64,000 nt of DNA. Source: Massilia agilis. Its GTDB lineage: Bacteria > Pseudomonadota > Gammaproteobacteria > Burkholderiales > Burkholderiaceae_D. The notes below the pieces were generated by a model. The model worked only from the letters and a program-made list of their open reading frames with translations. It was not told the origin of the DNA and made no database searches. Positions 8,660 through 18,645 of this stretch are shown here, one piece after another. The DNA is taken from contig NZ_JANUHB010000001.1 in the NCBI RefSeq assembly GCF_024756255.1, positions 1-64,000 of the forward strand, given 5' to 3'. Every line of letters begins with the position of its first letter. Positions within the stretch are counted from its first letter, which is position 1. The position numbers were made by a program, and so were the translations under genes.

Positions 8660-11600
8660 TCGCCCGCATCATCCGCTGGTCGATTACCAACCGCCTGCTC
8701 GTCCTGCTCGCCGCTGTGGCGCTGGCCGGGTGGGGCACGTGGTCGCTCGGGCGCACACCCGTGGACGCGCTGCCCGACCTGTCGGACGTGCAGGTCATCA
8801 TCCGCACCACCTGGCCTGGCCAGGCGCCGCAGATCGTCGAAAACCAGGTGACGTATCCGCTGACCACCACCATGCTCTCGGTCCCGGGGGCGAAGACCGT
8901 ACGCGGCTACTCGTTCTTTGGCGACTCGTTCGTGTATGTGCTGTTCGAGGATGGCACCGATCCGTACTGGGCGCGCTCGCGGGTGCTGGAGTACCTGAAC
9001 CAGGTGCAGTCGCGCCTGCCGCAGCAGGCCCGCCCCGCGCTCGGCCCAGACGCCACCGGCGTCGGCTGGGTGTTCGAGTACGCGCTGGTGGACCGCAGTG
9101 GGCGCCACGACCTGTCGCAACTGCGTGCGCTGCAGGACTGGTTCCTCAAGTACGAGCTCAAGACGGTTCCCAACGTGTCGGAAGTGGCCAGCATCGGCGG
9201 CATGGTGCGCCAGTACCAGGTCGTGCTCGATCCGGACAAGATGAGGGCCTACAACGTCACTCACGCGATGGTGCTCGACGCGCTGGCCAGGGCCAACCAG
9301 GAAAGCGGCGGTTCGGTACTGGAAATGGGCGAAGCCGAGTACATGGTGCGCACCACCGGCTACCTGCACTCGCTGGACGACTTCCGCGCGGTGCCCCTGT
9401 CGACCAACGCGGCCGGCGTGCCGGTGCGCCTGGGCGACGTCGCCCGCATCCAGGTTGGCCCCGAGATGCGGCGCGGGATCGCGGAGCTGAACGGGGAAGG
9501 CGAGGTGGCAGGCGGCGTGGTGGTCCTGCGCTCCGGGAAGAACGCGCGCGCAACCATCGCCGCCGTCAAGGAAAGGCTCGCCAGCCTGAAGGCCAGCCTG
9601 CCGCCGGGCGTCGAGGTGGTGACCACCTATGACCGCTCCGGCCTCATCGACCGCGCGGTCGACAACCTCGAGCACAAGCTGGTGGAGGAATTCATCGTCG
9701 TCGCCCTGGTGTGCGCGCTGTTCCTGTTCCACCTGCGCTCGGCGCTGGTGGCCATCGTCTCGCTGCCGCTGGGTGTGCTGGCCGCTTACATCGTCATGTA
9801 CTACCAGGGCGTGAACGCCAACATCATGTCGCTGGGCGGCATTGCGATCGCGGTCGGAGCCATGGTCGATGGCGCCGTGGTCATGATCGAGAACGCGCAC
9901 AAGCATGTCGAGGCATGGAACCACGCGCACCCGGGTGCTGACCTGAACGGGGAAGAGCGCTGGCGCGTGATCGGCGACGCCGCGGCGGAAGTTGGCCCGG
10001 CGCTGTTCTTCTCGCTGCTGATCATCGTGCTCTCGTTCGTGCCCGTGTTTGCGCTGCAGGCACAGGAAGGCCGCTTGTTCGCACCGCTCGCGTTCACCAA
10101 GACCTATTCGATGGCCGCAGCGGCCGGGCTATCGATTTCGCTGGTGCCGGTGCTGATGGGCTACCTCATTCGCGGGCGCATTCCGGACGAGCGGCGCAAC
10201 CCGATTAGTCGCGCGCTGATTGCCGGCTATCGGCCGCTGATCGCCGCCGTGCTGCGCCATCCCAAGACAACGCTGGTGGCGGCCGCGTTCGTGGCCGCCG
10301 CCACCGTGTGGCCGGTCAGCCGGCTGGGCGGCGAGTTCCTGCCGATGCTGGACGAGGGCGACCTGCTGTACATGCCGTCGGCGCTGCCCGGCCTTTCGGC
10401 TGGCAAGGCGGCCGAGCTGCTGCAGCAGACCAACCGGCTGATCAAGACCGTGCCGGAGGTCGCCACCGTGTTCGGCAAGGCCGGCCGCGCCGAGTCGGCC
10501 ACCGATCCCGCGCCACTCGAGATGTTCGAGACCACTATCCAGTTCAAGCCGCGCGAACAGTGGAGGCCGGGCATGACGATGGCAAAGCTCACCGAAGAAC
10601 TGGACCGTGTGGTGAAGGTACCGGGACTGTCCAACGTGTGGGTGCCGCCGATCCGCAACCGCATCGACATGCTCGCCACCGGAATCAAGAGCCCGGTCGG
10701 GATCAAGGTCTCGGGCGCCAGCCTGGCGGAGATCGACGGCCTGAGCAGCGCGATCGAGGCCGCCGTCAAAAAGGTGCCCGGCGTTTCGTCGGCGTTGGCC
10801 GAGCGCCTGAACGGCGGGCGCTACGTCGATATCCGCATCGACCGCGACCGCGCGGCGCGTTACGGGTTGAACATCGCGGACGTCCAAGGCATCGTGTCGG
10901 CAGCCGTTGGCGGCGACAATGTGGGCGAGACCGTCGAGGGGCTGCAGCGCTTCCCCATCAACGTGCGCTACCCGCGCGAGGTGCGCGACTCGGTCGACAA
11001 GCTGCGCCAGCTGCTGGTGCTGACCGGGCGCGGTGCCCAGATCGCGCTGGGCGACGTGGCCGACATCCGCATCGCTGACGGACCGCCCATGCTCAAGAGC
11101 GAAAACGCCAGGCTGTCCGGCTGGGTGTATGTCGACATCCGCGGCCGCGACCTGGGCTCGGCAGTGCGCGAGATGCAGCAGGCAGTCGCACGCGAGGTGA
11201 AGCTCTCGCCCGGCTATTCGATCGCGTGGTCGGGGCAGTTCGAGTACATGGAGCGCGCGTCCGCCAAGCTGCGCGTCGTGGTGCCGGTGACGCTTGCGAT
11301 CATCTTCCTGCTGCTCTACGCCACATTCCGCCGGCTGGACGAGGCGCTGCTGATCATGGCCACGCTGCCGTTCGCGCTGGCCGGCGGGGCCTGGCTTCTC
11401 TGGCTGCTCGGGCACAACCTGTCGGTGGCCAGTGGCGTGGGCTTTATCGCGCTGGCCGGCGTCTCGGCCGAATTCGGCGTCATCATGCTGCTGTACCTCA
11501 AGCACGCATGGGAAGGGCGCGTCGCGCTTGGGAAGACCAGCGAACAGGACCTGCTTGATGCGGTGACCGAAGGCGCCGTGCTGCGCGTGCGGCCGAAGGC

Positions 11601-11787
11601 GATGACCGTTGCGGTGATCGTGGCGGGGCTGGTGCCGATCATGATCGGCTCGGGTACGGGCTCGGAGGTCATGCAGCGCATTGCCGCCCCCATGGTCGGC
11701 GGCATGATCACGGCGCCGCTGCTGTCAATGTTCGTGGTGCCGGCCGCCTACCTCCTTTTAAGACGACGCAAGCGGGAAGGCACTTGA
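8656..11787 (+). CDS. cusA: heavy-metal RND efflux pump (CusA-type)
   Basis: A 1043-residue inner-membrane RND transporter of full family length. The HME signature in the fourth membrane helix reads [16 protein letters not shown]. The NAHK element matches monovalent-cation (Cus-type) pumps better than divalent Czc-type pumps. Early motifs (FPxLS-like [11 protein letters not shown]) and the duplicated periplasmic loops are intact. It starts in an ATGA overlap with the adaptor gene. It is the last gene of the cus unit. Expected substrates are Cu(I) and Ag(I), inferred from motif and neighbours. Confidence 0.94.
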   Translation: MIARIIRWSITNRLLVLLAAVALAGWGTWSLGRTPVDALPDLSDVQVIIRTTWPGQAPQIVENQVTYPLTTTMLSVPGAKTVRGYSFFGDSFVYVLFEDGTDPYWARSRVLEYLNQVQSRLPQQARPALGPDATGVGWVFEYALVDRSGRHDLSQLRALQDWFLKYELKTVPNVSEVASIGGMVRQYQVVLDPDKMRAYNVTHAMVLDALARANQESGGSVLEMGEAEYMVRTTGYLHSLDDFRAVPLSTNAAGVPVRLGDVARIQVGPEMRRGIAELNGEGEVAGGVVVLRSGKNARATIAAVKERLASLKASLPPGVEVVTTYDRSGLIDRAVDNLEHKLVEEFIVVALVCALFLFHLRSALVAIVSLPLGVLAAYIVMYYQGVNANIMSLGGIAIAVGAMVDGAVVMIENAHKHVEAWNHAHPGADLNGEERWRVIGDAAAEVGPALFFSLLIIVLSFVPVFALQAQEGRLFAPLAFTKTYSMAAAAGLSISLVPVLMGYLIRGRIPDERRNPISRALIAGYRPLIAAVLRHPKTTLVAAAFVAAATVWPVSRLGGEFLPMLDEGDLLYMPSALPGLSAGKAAELLQQTNRLIKTVPEVATVFGKAGRAESATDPAPLEMFETTIQFKPREQWRPGMTMAKLTEELDRVVKVPGLSNVWVPPIRNRIDMLATGIKSPVGIKVSGASLAEIDGLSSAIEAAVKKVPGVSSALAERLNGGRYVDIRIDRDRAARYGLNIADVQGIVSAAVGGDNVGETVEGLQRFPINVRYPREVRDSVDKLRQLLVLTGRGAQIALGDVADIRIADGPPMLKSENARLSGWVYVDIRGRDLGSAVREMQQAVAREVKLSPGYSIAWSGQFEYMERASAKLRVVVPVTLAIIFLLLYATFRRLDEALLIMATLPFALAGGAWLLWLLGHNLSVASGVGFIALAGVSAEFGVIMLLYLKHAWEGRVALGKTSEQDLLDAVTEGAVLRVRPKAMTVAVIVAGLVPIMIGSGTGSEVMQRIAAPMVGGMITAPLLSMFVVPAAYLLLRRRKREGT

Positions 11788-11789
11788 TC

Positions 11790-11892
11790 CGTAGGGTGGG
11801 CGGGGTTCCCGCCCACGCGTTCAACCGAGGCACGCATTGCCGCGAACTTGAGCGCGCCTGAACGCGTGGGCGGACAAGCCGCCCACCCTACG
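11790..11892. repeat. GTAGGGTGGGC hairpin repeat, copy 1
   Basis: An imperfect palindrome bounded by CGTAGGGTGGGC and GCCCACCCTACG. Inside are GCCCACGCGTTCAA and the inverse TGAACGCGTGGGC. It lies just after cusA. The same termini recur at four other intergenic sites in this window (near 29.1, 36.0, 45.7 and 62.4 kb). It resembles REP/BIME-type elements and may also end transcription of the cus operon. Confidence 0.85.
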
Positions 11893-11937
11893 CCTTGTTG
11901 TATGATCGTCCACTTCCATTCTCGTTGAGGAGTGCAC

Positions 11938-12363
11938 ATGCGCCAGCTGCTGTTCGTCGCCCTTGCCACACTATCCGTGCCAGCGTTCGCCACCACGCCG
12001 GCCGAAACCGTCGCCGGCTTCCACGAGGCGCTCAAGCGTGGTGACATGGCGCAGGCCAGCGCGCTGCTCGCGCCGGCAGTGGACATCTACGAGTCCGGCT
12101 ACGTCGAGCGCTCTCGCGCCGAATATGCGGCGCACCACCTGCCTGCGGACATGGCGTTCGCAAAGACGACCACGATGCGCATCCTGCAACAGCATGAACA
12201 GGCGTCAGGCGACCTCGCCGTCGTGCGCCGAGAGACCGAGACCACGGGCAGCCACCAGGGCCGGCCGGTGCACCTGTTCGGCACCGAGACGGTGCTGCTC
12301 GAGCGCGACGGCGACGGCTGGCTGATCACGCATGTGCACTGGTCGTCGCGCAAGGCCAAGTAG
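11938..12363 (+). CDS. secreted NTF2-like (DUF4440/SnoaL-type) protein
   Basis: A 141-residue protein with signal peptide MRQLLFVALATLSVPAFA followed by a compact alpha+beta domain. The pattern AETVAGFHEALKRGDMAQASALLAP at the front and DGDGWLITHVHWSSR at the end is typical of the NTF2/SnoaL-like fold used for small-molecule binding or as a sensor. The start at 11938 has a GAGGAG site. An in-frame GTG two codons earlier is less likely. No operon partner: cusA lies upstream beyond a repeat, and the downstream gene is convergent. The ligand is unknown. Confidence 0.8.
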   Translation: MRQLLFVALATLSVPAFATTPAETVAGFHEALKRGDMAQASALLAPAVDIYESGYVERSRAEYAAHHLPADMAFAKTTTMRILQQHEQASGDLAVVRRETETTGSHQGRPVHLFGTETVLLERDGDGWLITHVHWSSRKAK

Positions 12364-12370
12364 CACGCAA

Positions 12371-12390
12371 GCGCCGGGCTGCCCCGGCGC
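12371..12390. terminator. hairpin between convergent genes
   Basis: GCGCCGGG and CCCGGCGC form a perfect 8-base stem with a four-base loop in the 30-base gap between the NTF2-like gene and the convergent ABC permease gene. The position suits a bidirectional terminator. No long T-run follows on either side. Confidence 0.45.
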
Positions 12391-12393
12391 GTT

Positions 12394-13599
12394 CTACTCG
12401 TGCCGCAGCGCCTCGATCGGGTCCAGGTGCGCCGCCCGCCGCGCCGGAAAATAGCCGAAGATGATGCCGATCGCGGCCGAGAACACGAACGCGGTCAGGT
12501 TGATCGAGGGGCTGAACAGGAACGGCATGTGCATCAGCGCCGCCAGGCCAACGCAGGCTGCAAGCGCAATCGCGATGCCGATCAGGCCACCGAAACCGGA
12601 CAGCACCACCGCCTCGATCAGGAACTGCAGCAACACCTCGCGCTCCAGGGCGCCGATCGCCAGGCGAATGCCGATCTCGCGGGTACGCTCGCGCACCGAC
12701 ACCAGCATGATGTTCATGATGCCGATGCCGCCCACCAGCAGGCTGACCGCCGCCACTGCGCCCAAGAGCCCGGTCATGGTGCGGATCGTGCCCGACAGGG
12801 TGTCGGCGATCTGCTTGGTGTCCATGACGTTGAAATTGTCGTCTTCGTTCTCCGCCAGGCGGCGCCGTTCGCGCAGCAGGGCGTTAATCTGCTTCATCAC
12901 CTGCGCCGTGCGTGCCGAGTCGCGCAGCGAGACCAGGATCGTGCCCACATCGGTATCGCCCGTGATGCGGCGCTGGACGGTGGCGATCGGCATCACCACC
13001 ACGTCGTCCTGGTCCATCCCCATCGCGCCCTGGCCCTTGGAAGCCAGCAGGCCGATGATCTCGCACGAGAAGTTCTTCACGCGCAGCTGGGCGCCGACCG
13101 GGTTCTGGCTGCCGAACAGTTGCTTGCGCACCGTGTTACCGATGACGCAGACCGCCTTGCCGGCCTTTTCCTCGTCCTCGTTGAACTCGCGGCCCGCGGC
13201 CAGCTTCCAGTTCCCGGCAATGAAGTAGTCGTTGGTGGTGCCGTTGACCACGGAAGACCAGTTGTTGTTGCCGGAGACAAGAGTCGAGGTGCGGCTCACC
13301 GCCGGCGCCACCGCCTTCACCCCGCTCAGTTGCAAGCGCAGTGCTTCGATGTCGGCCAGTTTGAAGTTGGGCGGACGGGCGCCGTCGCGCGGCCCCATGC
13401 GCTGGCCGGGGCGCACCATCAGCAGGTTGCTGCCGAGGCTGGAGATCTGGTCGGACACCATCTGGGTCGCGCCGTTGCCCAGCGTGACCATGGTAATGAC
13501 GGCCGCCACACCAATCACGATGCCCAGCACGGTCAGGAAGGAGCGCAGCAGGTTGCGGCGGATTTCGCGCAGCGCCACCAGCAAGGCGTTACCGAGCAT
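12394..13599 (-). CDS. macB: MacB-type ABC transporter permease
   Basis: A 401-residue FtsX/MacB-type permease. It has a first membrane helix near the N-terminus (LRSFLTVLGIVIGVAAVI), a large periplasmic domain (about residues 45-270) and three C-terminal helices in the region GLLGAVAAVSLLVGGIGIMNIMLVSVRERTREIGIR and beyond, split here as usual for the family. In E. coli MacB this membrane part is fused to the ATPase. Here the two are separate genes overlapping by 11 bases. It is the last gene of a leftward efflux operon and probably works with the MacA-like adaptor and the NodT-type outer-membrane protein. Substrate unknown. Confidence 0.9.
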   Translation of the reverse strand: MLGNALLVALREIRRNLLRSFLTVLGIVIGVAAVITMVTLGNGATQMVSDQISSLGSNLLMVRPGQRMGPRDGARPPNFKLADIEALRLQLSGVKAVAPAVSRTSTLVSGNNNWSSVVNGTTNDYFIAGNWKLAAGREFNEDEEKAGKAVCVIGNTVRKQLFGSQNPVGAQLRVKNFSCEIIGLLASKGQGAMGMDQDDVVVMPIATVQRRITGDTDVGTILVSLRDSARTAQVMKQINALLRERRRLAENEDDNFNVMDTKQIADTLSGTIRTMTGLLGAVAAVSLLVGGIGIMNIMLVSVRERTREIGIRLAIGALEREVLLQFLIEAVVLSGFGGLIGIAIALAACVGLAALMHMPFLFSPSINLTAFVFSAAIGIIFGYFPARRAAHLDPIEALRHE

Positions 13600-14308
13600 T
13601 GGCGGTCTCCTCGTTGACGGTCTCGCTGTCGATCGCCCCGTCGATGAAGTGGATGATGCGGTGCGCGTAGCGGGCCATGTCCGGCTCGTGGGTGACCATG
13701 ACGACGGTAATGCCTTGTTCGCGGTTCAAGTCGGCGATCAGCTGCATGATCTCGTGGCTGCGCTTGGAATCCAGGTTGCCGGTCGGTTCGTCGGCCAGCA
13801 GGACCAGCGGCTTGGTGACAATGGCGCGCGCGATCGCCACGCGCTGCTGCTGGCCGCCGGACAGTTCGGCCGGCGTGTGGTCCTCCCAGCCGTCCAGGCC
13901 CACCATGTCCAGCGCGGCGCGCGCCGCAGCGCTGCGCTGCTCGGGCGGTTCGCCCCGGTAGAGCAGGGGCAGCTCCACGTTCTCCTGCGCCGAGGTGCGG
14001 GCCAGCAGGTTAAAGCCCTGGAACACGAACCCGAGGTAGCCGCGGCGCAGCAGGGCGCGCTGGTTGCGGTCGAGCCGTTCGACGTGGATGCCGCGGAACA
14101 GGTATTCGCCCGAGGTCGGCGAATCCAGGCAACCGAGAATGTTCATCGCCGTCGATTTGCCCGAACCGCTTGGCCCCATCACCGCCACGAAATCGCCGGC
14201 GGCGATCTTCAGGTCGATGCCGCGCAAGGCCTGGAAGGCGACCGCGCCTTCGCCGAAGGTCTTGGTGATGGCGCGCAGTTCGATCAGCGGCGCCTCTTGC
14301 TCGCTCAC
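13589..14308 (-). CDS. MacB-type ABC transporter ATP-binding protein
   Basis: A 239-residue nucleotide-binding subunit with Walker A GPSGSGKS (near residue 45), signature LSGGQQQRVAIARA and Walker B VLLADEPTGNLDS, all intact. The sequence pattern is that of the LolD/MacB subfamily. The start is a GTG at 14308 inside a GTGA overlap with the adaptor's stop codon, so it should be translated by coupling. It overlaps the permease gene downstream. Together they make a MacB equivalent split into two chains. Confidence 0.93.
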   Translation of the reverse strand: MSEQEAPLIELRAITKTFGEGAVAFQALRGIDLKIAAGDFVAVMGPSGSGKSTAMNILGCLDSPTSGEYLFRGIHVERLDRNQRALLRRGYLGFVFQGFNLLARTSAQENVELPLLYRGEPPEQRSAAARAALDMVGLDGWEDHTPAELSGGQQQRVAIARAIVTKPLVLLADEPTGNLDSKRSHEIMQLIADLNREQGITVVMVTHEPDMARYAHRIIHFIDGAIDSETVNEETANAR

Positions 14309-15588
14309 TTGGCCGCCTCTTCGTAATCGGTGATCACCGCCATGCCGGCTTTCAGCTCGCCGCCGGTCACTTCGGTATGGCGGCCATCGCTCACGCCCGT
14401 GTGCACACCGACCGGCTGCGGGCCGTTTGCACCGAGTACCCAGACCTGCGCCTGGCCGTTGAGCGGCTTGGCGGCGCGGCGCGGCGCCGCAGGAAAGCGG
14501 GGCATGAGCTGGCTCACGAAGCCGCCTTGCGATGCCTGGCCCGACTGCGGCGGCACGAAGCGCAGGGCGGCATTGGGCACCAGCAGCGCCTTGTCGCGGC
14601 GCGCGGTGACGATCGACGCGGTGGCCGTCATCCCCGGTCGCAGCGCCAGGTCCTTGTTCACCACGTCGAGGATGGTCTTGTAGGTGACCACGTTATCGGT
14701 CGTGGTCGCGCCCAGTCCGACGCGCTGGATCGCGGCCGGAAAGCGGCGCCCCGGCCATGCGGACACGGTGAAGCTGGCCGGCTGGCCGGGCCGCACGGTG
14801 GCCACGTCGGCCTCGTCCACCTTGACCTGCAGCTGCATGCGCGTCAGGTCTTCCGCCACCACGAACAGCACAGGCGTGGTCATGGCGGCCACTACGGTGT
14901 TGCCGGGTTCGACCTTTCGCGTCAGTACCACGCCGTCGACCGGCGAGCGGATGTCAGCCTTGGTCAGGTTGGTCTCGTCGGTCTTGAGGGTGGCGCGGGC
15001 CTGTGCGGCCTGGCCGCGCGCGGTCGACTCGTTGGCGATGGCGCGCTGCAGGGCCGCTTCCGCTGCCTCCAGTTCCGTGCGTGCCGGCACCTTGCCACCC
15101 GAGAGCTCGGACACCTGGCGCATGCGCGTGAGCGACGCGCGCGCCTCGGCTACGGTGGCCTGGGCCTGCGCGACCTGGCCTTCGGCCGCCTGGACCGCGG
15201 CGCGCGACTTGAACACGGTGTCATTCAGGCGCGACTTGTCCAGCTGCGCCATCAGCTGGCCCTTTTTCACGGTGTCGTTCTCGTCCACCAGCACCGAAGC
15301 CAGGGTGCCGGACAGCTCGCTGCCCACGTCCACCGACTTGGTCGGCGCCAGCGTGCCGCTGGCCGATGCGGTGACGACGAGATCGCCGATTGTGGCCTGC
15401 TCGGTGACGTACTTGACCGTCGGGCCGGCGCTGCGCGTGGCGAGGTACACCACCACTGCCGCCGCCACGACGAGCGCGCCGGCGATCATGGGCCAGCGGC
15501 GCCGGGCATGCCCGGAAGTGCCGGCGGCGGCGTCGTCGAGCAGGCGCTGCAGTTTGTCCTTGGTGTCGTCGCTAACTTTGGTTGTCAT
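14305..15588 (-). CDS. macA: MacA-like periplasmic adaptor protein
   Basis: A 427-residue membrane-fusion protein. It has a cytoplasmic leader, a single membrane anchor (WPMIAGALVVAAAVVVYLA, about residues 32-50), a barrel-sandwich hybrid half (VTASASGTLAPTKSVDVGSELSG), a long alpha-hairpin rich in Ala and Gln (about residues 115-205), the returning lipoyl half (IRSPVDGVVLTRKVEPGNTV) and beta-barrel domains. This is the layout of MacA and HlyD-type adaptors. It lies between the outer-membrane factor and the split MacB genes in a four-gene leftward operon. Confidence 0.92.
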   Translation of the reverse strand: MTTKVSDDTKDKLQRLLDDAAAGTSGHARRRWPMIAGALVVAAAVVVYLATRSAGPTVKYVTEQATIGDLVVTASASGTLAPTKSVDVGSELSGTLASVLVDENDTVKKGQLMAQLDKSRLNDTVFKSRAAVQAAEGQVAQAQATVAEARASLTRMRQVSELSGGKVPARTELEAAEAALQRAIANESTARGQAAQARATLKTDETNLTKADIRSPVDGVVLTRKVEPGNTVVAAMTTPVLFVVAEDLTRMQLQVKVDEADVATVRPGQPASFTVSAWPGRRFPAAIQRVGLGATTTDNVVTYKTILDVVNKDLALRPGMTATASIVTARRDKALLVPNAALRFVPPQSGQASQGGFVSQLMPRFPAAPRRAAKPLNGQAQVWVLGANGPQPVGVHTGVSDGRHTEVTGGELKAGMAVITDYEEAAK

Positions 15589-15615
15589 GCTTGCGGTTCC
15601 GGAAGAGGGGAGACG

Positions 15616-17022
15616 TCAGGCCTGCTGCCATCCGCCGCCGAGTGCCTTGTAAAGGGCCACGAGCGCGGACAGTTGGGCCGCTTGCGCGGTGGCCAGCGCG
15701 TCCTGCGCGGAAAGACGGGTGCGCTCGGCGTCGAGCAGGCGCTGGAAGTCGGACAGGCCCGATTGGTACATCTGGCGCGACGTGGTGGCGGCGCGGGCAG
15801 CCGCATCGGCCGCGCTGGTGCGGGCCTCGAGGCGGTCGCGCGCGGCGGTGTAGGCCACCAGCGCGTCCTCGACTTCTTCCAGCGCCGACAGCACCGCGTT
15901 CTGGTAGGCGATGAGCGCCTGCTCCTGGACGGCGCTGCGCACCTCGACCGCGCTGCGCAGCCGTCCGGCGTCGAACAGCGTGGCGGCCAGTGAGCCGGCG
16001 GCGCTGCGCACCAGCGTATCGGCCGTGCCGAGTGCACCGAGCGAAGCGGCCTGCCAGAAGATCGAGCCGGACAGGTTCAGGCTCGGGTAGCGCTGCGCCA
16101 TCTGTGCGCCGACCCGGGCGGTTTCCGCAGCCAGGCTGCGCTCGGCGGCAGCAAGGTCCGGGCGGGCCCGCAGCGCGTCGGCGGGAATGCCAACCGCGAC
16201 GCTGGCGGGAACCCGGGGCAGGGGACGCGGCTCCTGCAGCGCCGATCGCAAGGCACCCGGCTGCTGCGCCAGCAGCACGGCCAGCCGGTTCTGGGCATTG
16301 GCGATCGCCGTTTCCAGGTCGGGAATCGAGGCGCGGGTCTGCTCGCGGCTGGCCACGGCCTGGTCAACGTCGCTGGTGCTCACAAGGCCGGCCTGGTTGC
16401 GCCACTGCGCCAGCTGCACGGTCTCGGTTTGGCTGGCCAGGTTTTCGCGGGCGATGGCCAGGCGCTGCTGGTAGCTGCGCAGGTCAACATAACCCTGAAC
16501 GACCTCGGCGACGAGCGACACCTTCACGTTGGCGAGCGACGCCTCGCTGGCCTCCAGGTCGGCGCCGGCCGCCTCGAGCGTGCGGCCGTTCTTGCCGAAC
16601 AGGTCGACTTCCCAGCCAGCGTCAAAGCCTGCTTCGTACAGTGTGGAGGTGGCGCGCACGCCGCTCGTGGACGCGCTGCGCGTGGAAGGCGACACGTTAG
16701 CTGTCAAGGTCGGGAACAGGCCGGCGCGCGCCTGCACACGCACCGCACGGGCCTGACGCACGCGCGCTGCTGCCAGCCGCACGTCGCCATTGGCCGCCAG
16801 TGCCTGTTCCACCAGCGTGTCGAGCTGGGAGTCGCCCAGCACCCGCCACCACTGCGCCAGCAGGGCCGGGCTGGCAGGCGTGAGGCCGGCCGATTCGGTA
16901 GCGCCGTGCCAGGTCGCGGGCGCCTGCAGCTGCGGCGCCTGGTACTCGGGGCCGGCCATCGGCCGGTGCGTTGCGCAACCCGCGCCCAGCATTGCGAGGA
17001 GGCAGGTTCCGTACAGGCGCAT
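15616..17022 (-). CDS. NodT-family outer-membrane efflux lipoprotein
   Basis: A 468-residue outer-membrane factor. The signal peptide MRLYGTCLLAMLGAGC ends in a lipobox (LGAGC), so it should be a lipoprotein. The GPEYQAPQLQAPATWHG segment after the lipobox is typical of NodT/OprM-type proteins. Two TolC repeats follow (for example AARVRQARAVRVQARAGLFP). I chose the ATG at 17022 because it directly starts the signal peptide. The frame opens nine codons earlier. First gene of the leftward MacAB-like operon, 27 bases before the adaptor gene. Confidence 0.92.
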   Translation of the reverse strand: MRLYGTCLLAMLGAGCATHRPMAGPEYQAPQLQAPATWHGATESAGLTPASPALLAQWWRVLGDSQLDTLVEQALAANGDVRLAAARVRQARAVRVQARAGLFPTLTANVSPSTRSASTSGVRATSTLYEAGFDAGWEVDLFGKNGRTLEAAGADLEASEASLANVKVSLVAEVVQGYVDLRSYQQRLAIARENLASQTETVQLAQWRNQAGLVSTSDVDQAVASREQTRASIPDLETAIANAQNRLAVLLAQQPGALRSALQEPRPLPRVPASVAVGIPADALRARPDLAAAERSLAAETARVGAQMAQRYPSLNLSGSIFWQAASLGALGTADTLVRSAAGSLAATLFDAGRLRSAVEVRSAVQEQALIAYQNAVLSALEEVEDALVAYTAARDRLEARTSAADAAARAATTSRQMYQSGLSDFQRLLDAERTRLSAQDALATAQAAQLSALVALYKALGGGWQQA

Positions 17023-17341
17023 GCGGCCTGCACGATATTGTCGATGCATATTGGATGCCGTCAGTTGGAAACACGGTCGGCCACTTCAGGCCGCCTCTCA
17101 TTATGGCTGATTCTGCTGTAAATGAATGTTAATGCCAGGAATTTCTGCCTTCAAATATTGTGTCTTCCCGGCGCCTTTCGAGATTCATGCTTTTGCCGAG
17201 CAGGCATGGAGTGGCGCTGGATTCGTTGGGTCCGGCGGGGTTCCCAACAATTCGTCAGCGTGGATCAAGGCAGCGGCTCGGTCCGGTGCTAGTTTGGGGT
17301 GTGGTTGCGGCACCGGTGTCCACTGGCCTGGAGGTTCTTGC
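17023..17341. other. non-coding gap between divergent genes
   Basis: About 320 bases between the divergent NodT-type gene and acyltransferase gene. The frame of the acyltransferase is open from 17126, but that stretch shows no membrane or family character. A GGAGG at 17330-17334 serves the GTG start at 17342. A short A/T-rich stretch near 17100-17160 could hold promoters. I could not define one. Confidence 0.5.
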
Positions 17342-18481
17342 GTGAACAAGCATTTTGTGACGATGCTGGGCTGGTGGCGCTGGCTGGCCGCATTCGCGGT
17401 GGTGCTCTATCACGTGCGCTTTCTGTTGCTCGCTCCGTACGACGACGTGGCTGAGAAGGGCGTGCTGCTGAACCTGTTCTATTTTGGCACCAGCCTGGGG
17501 CACGAAGGGTTCGTGCTGTACATGCTGGTCAGCGGCATGCTGCTGGGCGGGCTATCCCTGCGCCGATGGAAATTGCAGGGTGCCGGCGCGTGGCGCGATA
17601 TCGCCCACAAGGCCTTGTGGTTCTACGCATTCCTGGTTCCCGGCCTGCTGCTTGGCGGCTTGCTGGACCTAACCGGTCATTGCGAGCTGCGTTCCACGGG
17701 TACCTACGCCTATTTCGATCAGTTCACGCCTGATTTTTCGCTGCGCGCGGTGGCGGAAAACCTGCTGCCGGTCCAACGCTTCATCGTTCCCGGCCTTGGC
17801 AGCAATTCGATGCTCTATCTGCTGGCGTACGAATGCTGGGCCTACCTGGCCTTTGCCGCGTTCATCCTGCCCACGCGTCGTCGCACGGGCGCGGTGCTCG
17901 GATCATTCGTCGCGGTCGTCGGCTCCGTGCTGGCCCCGGAGTTCGTGGGCTACCTGCTGTTGTGGATGATGGGTGCCGCCGTCTATCACTACCGTTTGCG
18001 GTTGCAGGAACGGCTAAGCCGGGGCAGGGCGCTCGTGCTCTTCGTGGCGAGCCTGCTGACATCGCGTGTGGTCGGGGCGCACCTGTCCGAGGTCCCGGAG
18101 CAGTATGTGCTGGTGGTTCGCAGCTTGCTCGACCTCCAGTTCGGCATCGGGCTGACCTGCCTGCTGCTCGCGCTGGGTAGCAGCAGGATTTACCGGGACC
18201 GCCGTTCGGTCTTGCTGTGGCGGCTCACTCGAGGATTTCCGGCCGCAAATTCGGTCATTTTCGCCTGCCATTTCCCGCTCATGATGTTCGCCGTGGCAGC
18301 TGCAAGCAGGATTTGGGGCGTGCCGATCGCAGGCCAGCCACAGCCGCTGCTGTTTGCCCTGTTCGCCCTGGTGGTTGCGTTGATATACGCTTATGCGTGG
18401 GCCTTGTCGCGGCTTGCCAGGCGGCTGGTGCGGCTGCTCGGGGCTGCGCGCGGAATGCCGGTTGCGCCGGTGACGGCGTAA
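17342..18481 (+). CDS. acyltransferase family 3 membrane protein
   Basis: A 379-residue integral membrane protein. It begins with WWRWLAAFAVVLYHVRF, the acyltransferase-3 signature (Arg, then His in helix 1), and has about ten hydrophobic segments. The family moves acyl groups onto sugars of exopolysaccharide, lipopolysaccharide or glycosylated small molecules. I chose the GTG at 17342 because of a perfect GGAGG seven bases upstream and because the sequence before it does not look like protein. It stands alone, with no glycan genes adjacent. Acceptor unknown. Confidence 0.82.
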   Translation: MNKHFVTMLGWWRWLAAFAVVLYHVRFLLLAPYDDVAEKGVLLNLFYFGTSLGHEGFVLYMLVSGMLLGGLSLRRWKLQGAGAWRDIAHKALWFYAFLVPGLLLGGLLDLTGHCELRSTGTYAYFDQFTPDFSLRAVAENLLPVQRFIVPGLGSNSMLYLLAYECWAYLAFAAFILPTRRRTGAVLGSFVAVVGSVLAPEFVGYLLLWMMGAAVYHYRLRLQERLSRGRALVLFVASLLTSRVVGAHLSEVPEQYVLVVRSLLDLQFGIGLTCLLLALGSSRIYRDRRSVLLWRLTRGFPAANSVIFACHFPLMMFAVAAASRIWGVPIAGQPQPLLFALFALVVALIYAYAWALSRLARRLVRLLGAARGMPVAPVTA

Positions 18482-18576
18482 GTAATGCCTGCCGTCGCTC
18501 AAGCGACGCCGATTCCATTCACCAGATCAAGCATTTCGCAATCAGCGCCTGCGATCGCATTTCCATCCGATACAAT

Positions 18577-18600
18577 CTTTAGGTCACTAACATCCTAAAG
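18577..18600. promoter_or_regulatory. operator-like inverted repeat upstream of P450
   Basis: CTTTAGG and CCTAAAG form a perfect 7-base inverted repeat with a 10-base spacer, 46 bases before the P450 start codon. A TACAAT that could be a -10 element lies directly upstream (18571-18576), so the repeat would cover the transcription start. This layout suits a dimeric repressor. The regulator gene is not in the vicinity. Confidence 0.4.
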
Positions 18601-18645
18601 GGAACGTGTACGCGGCCGAGGTGCGCGGCATGTTGTGCTGGAATC

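Noticed and set aside
11790-11892. Treating the GTAGGGTGGGC palindromes as insertion-sequence remnants
   Set aside because: No transposase fragment, no target duplication and no open frame inside. The short, highly paired structure fits REP-type elements better.
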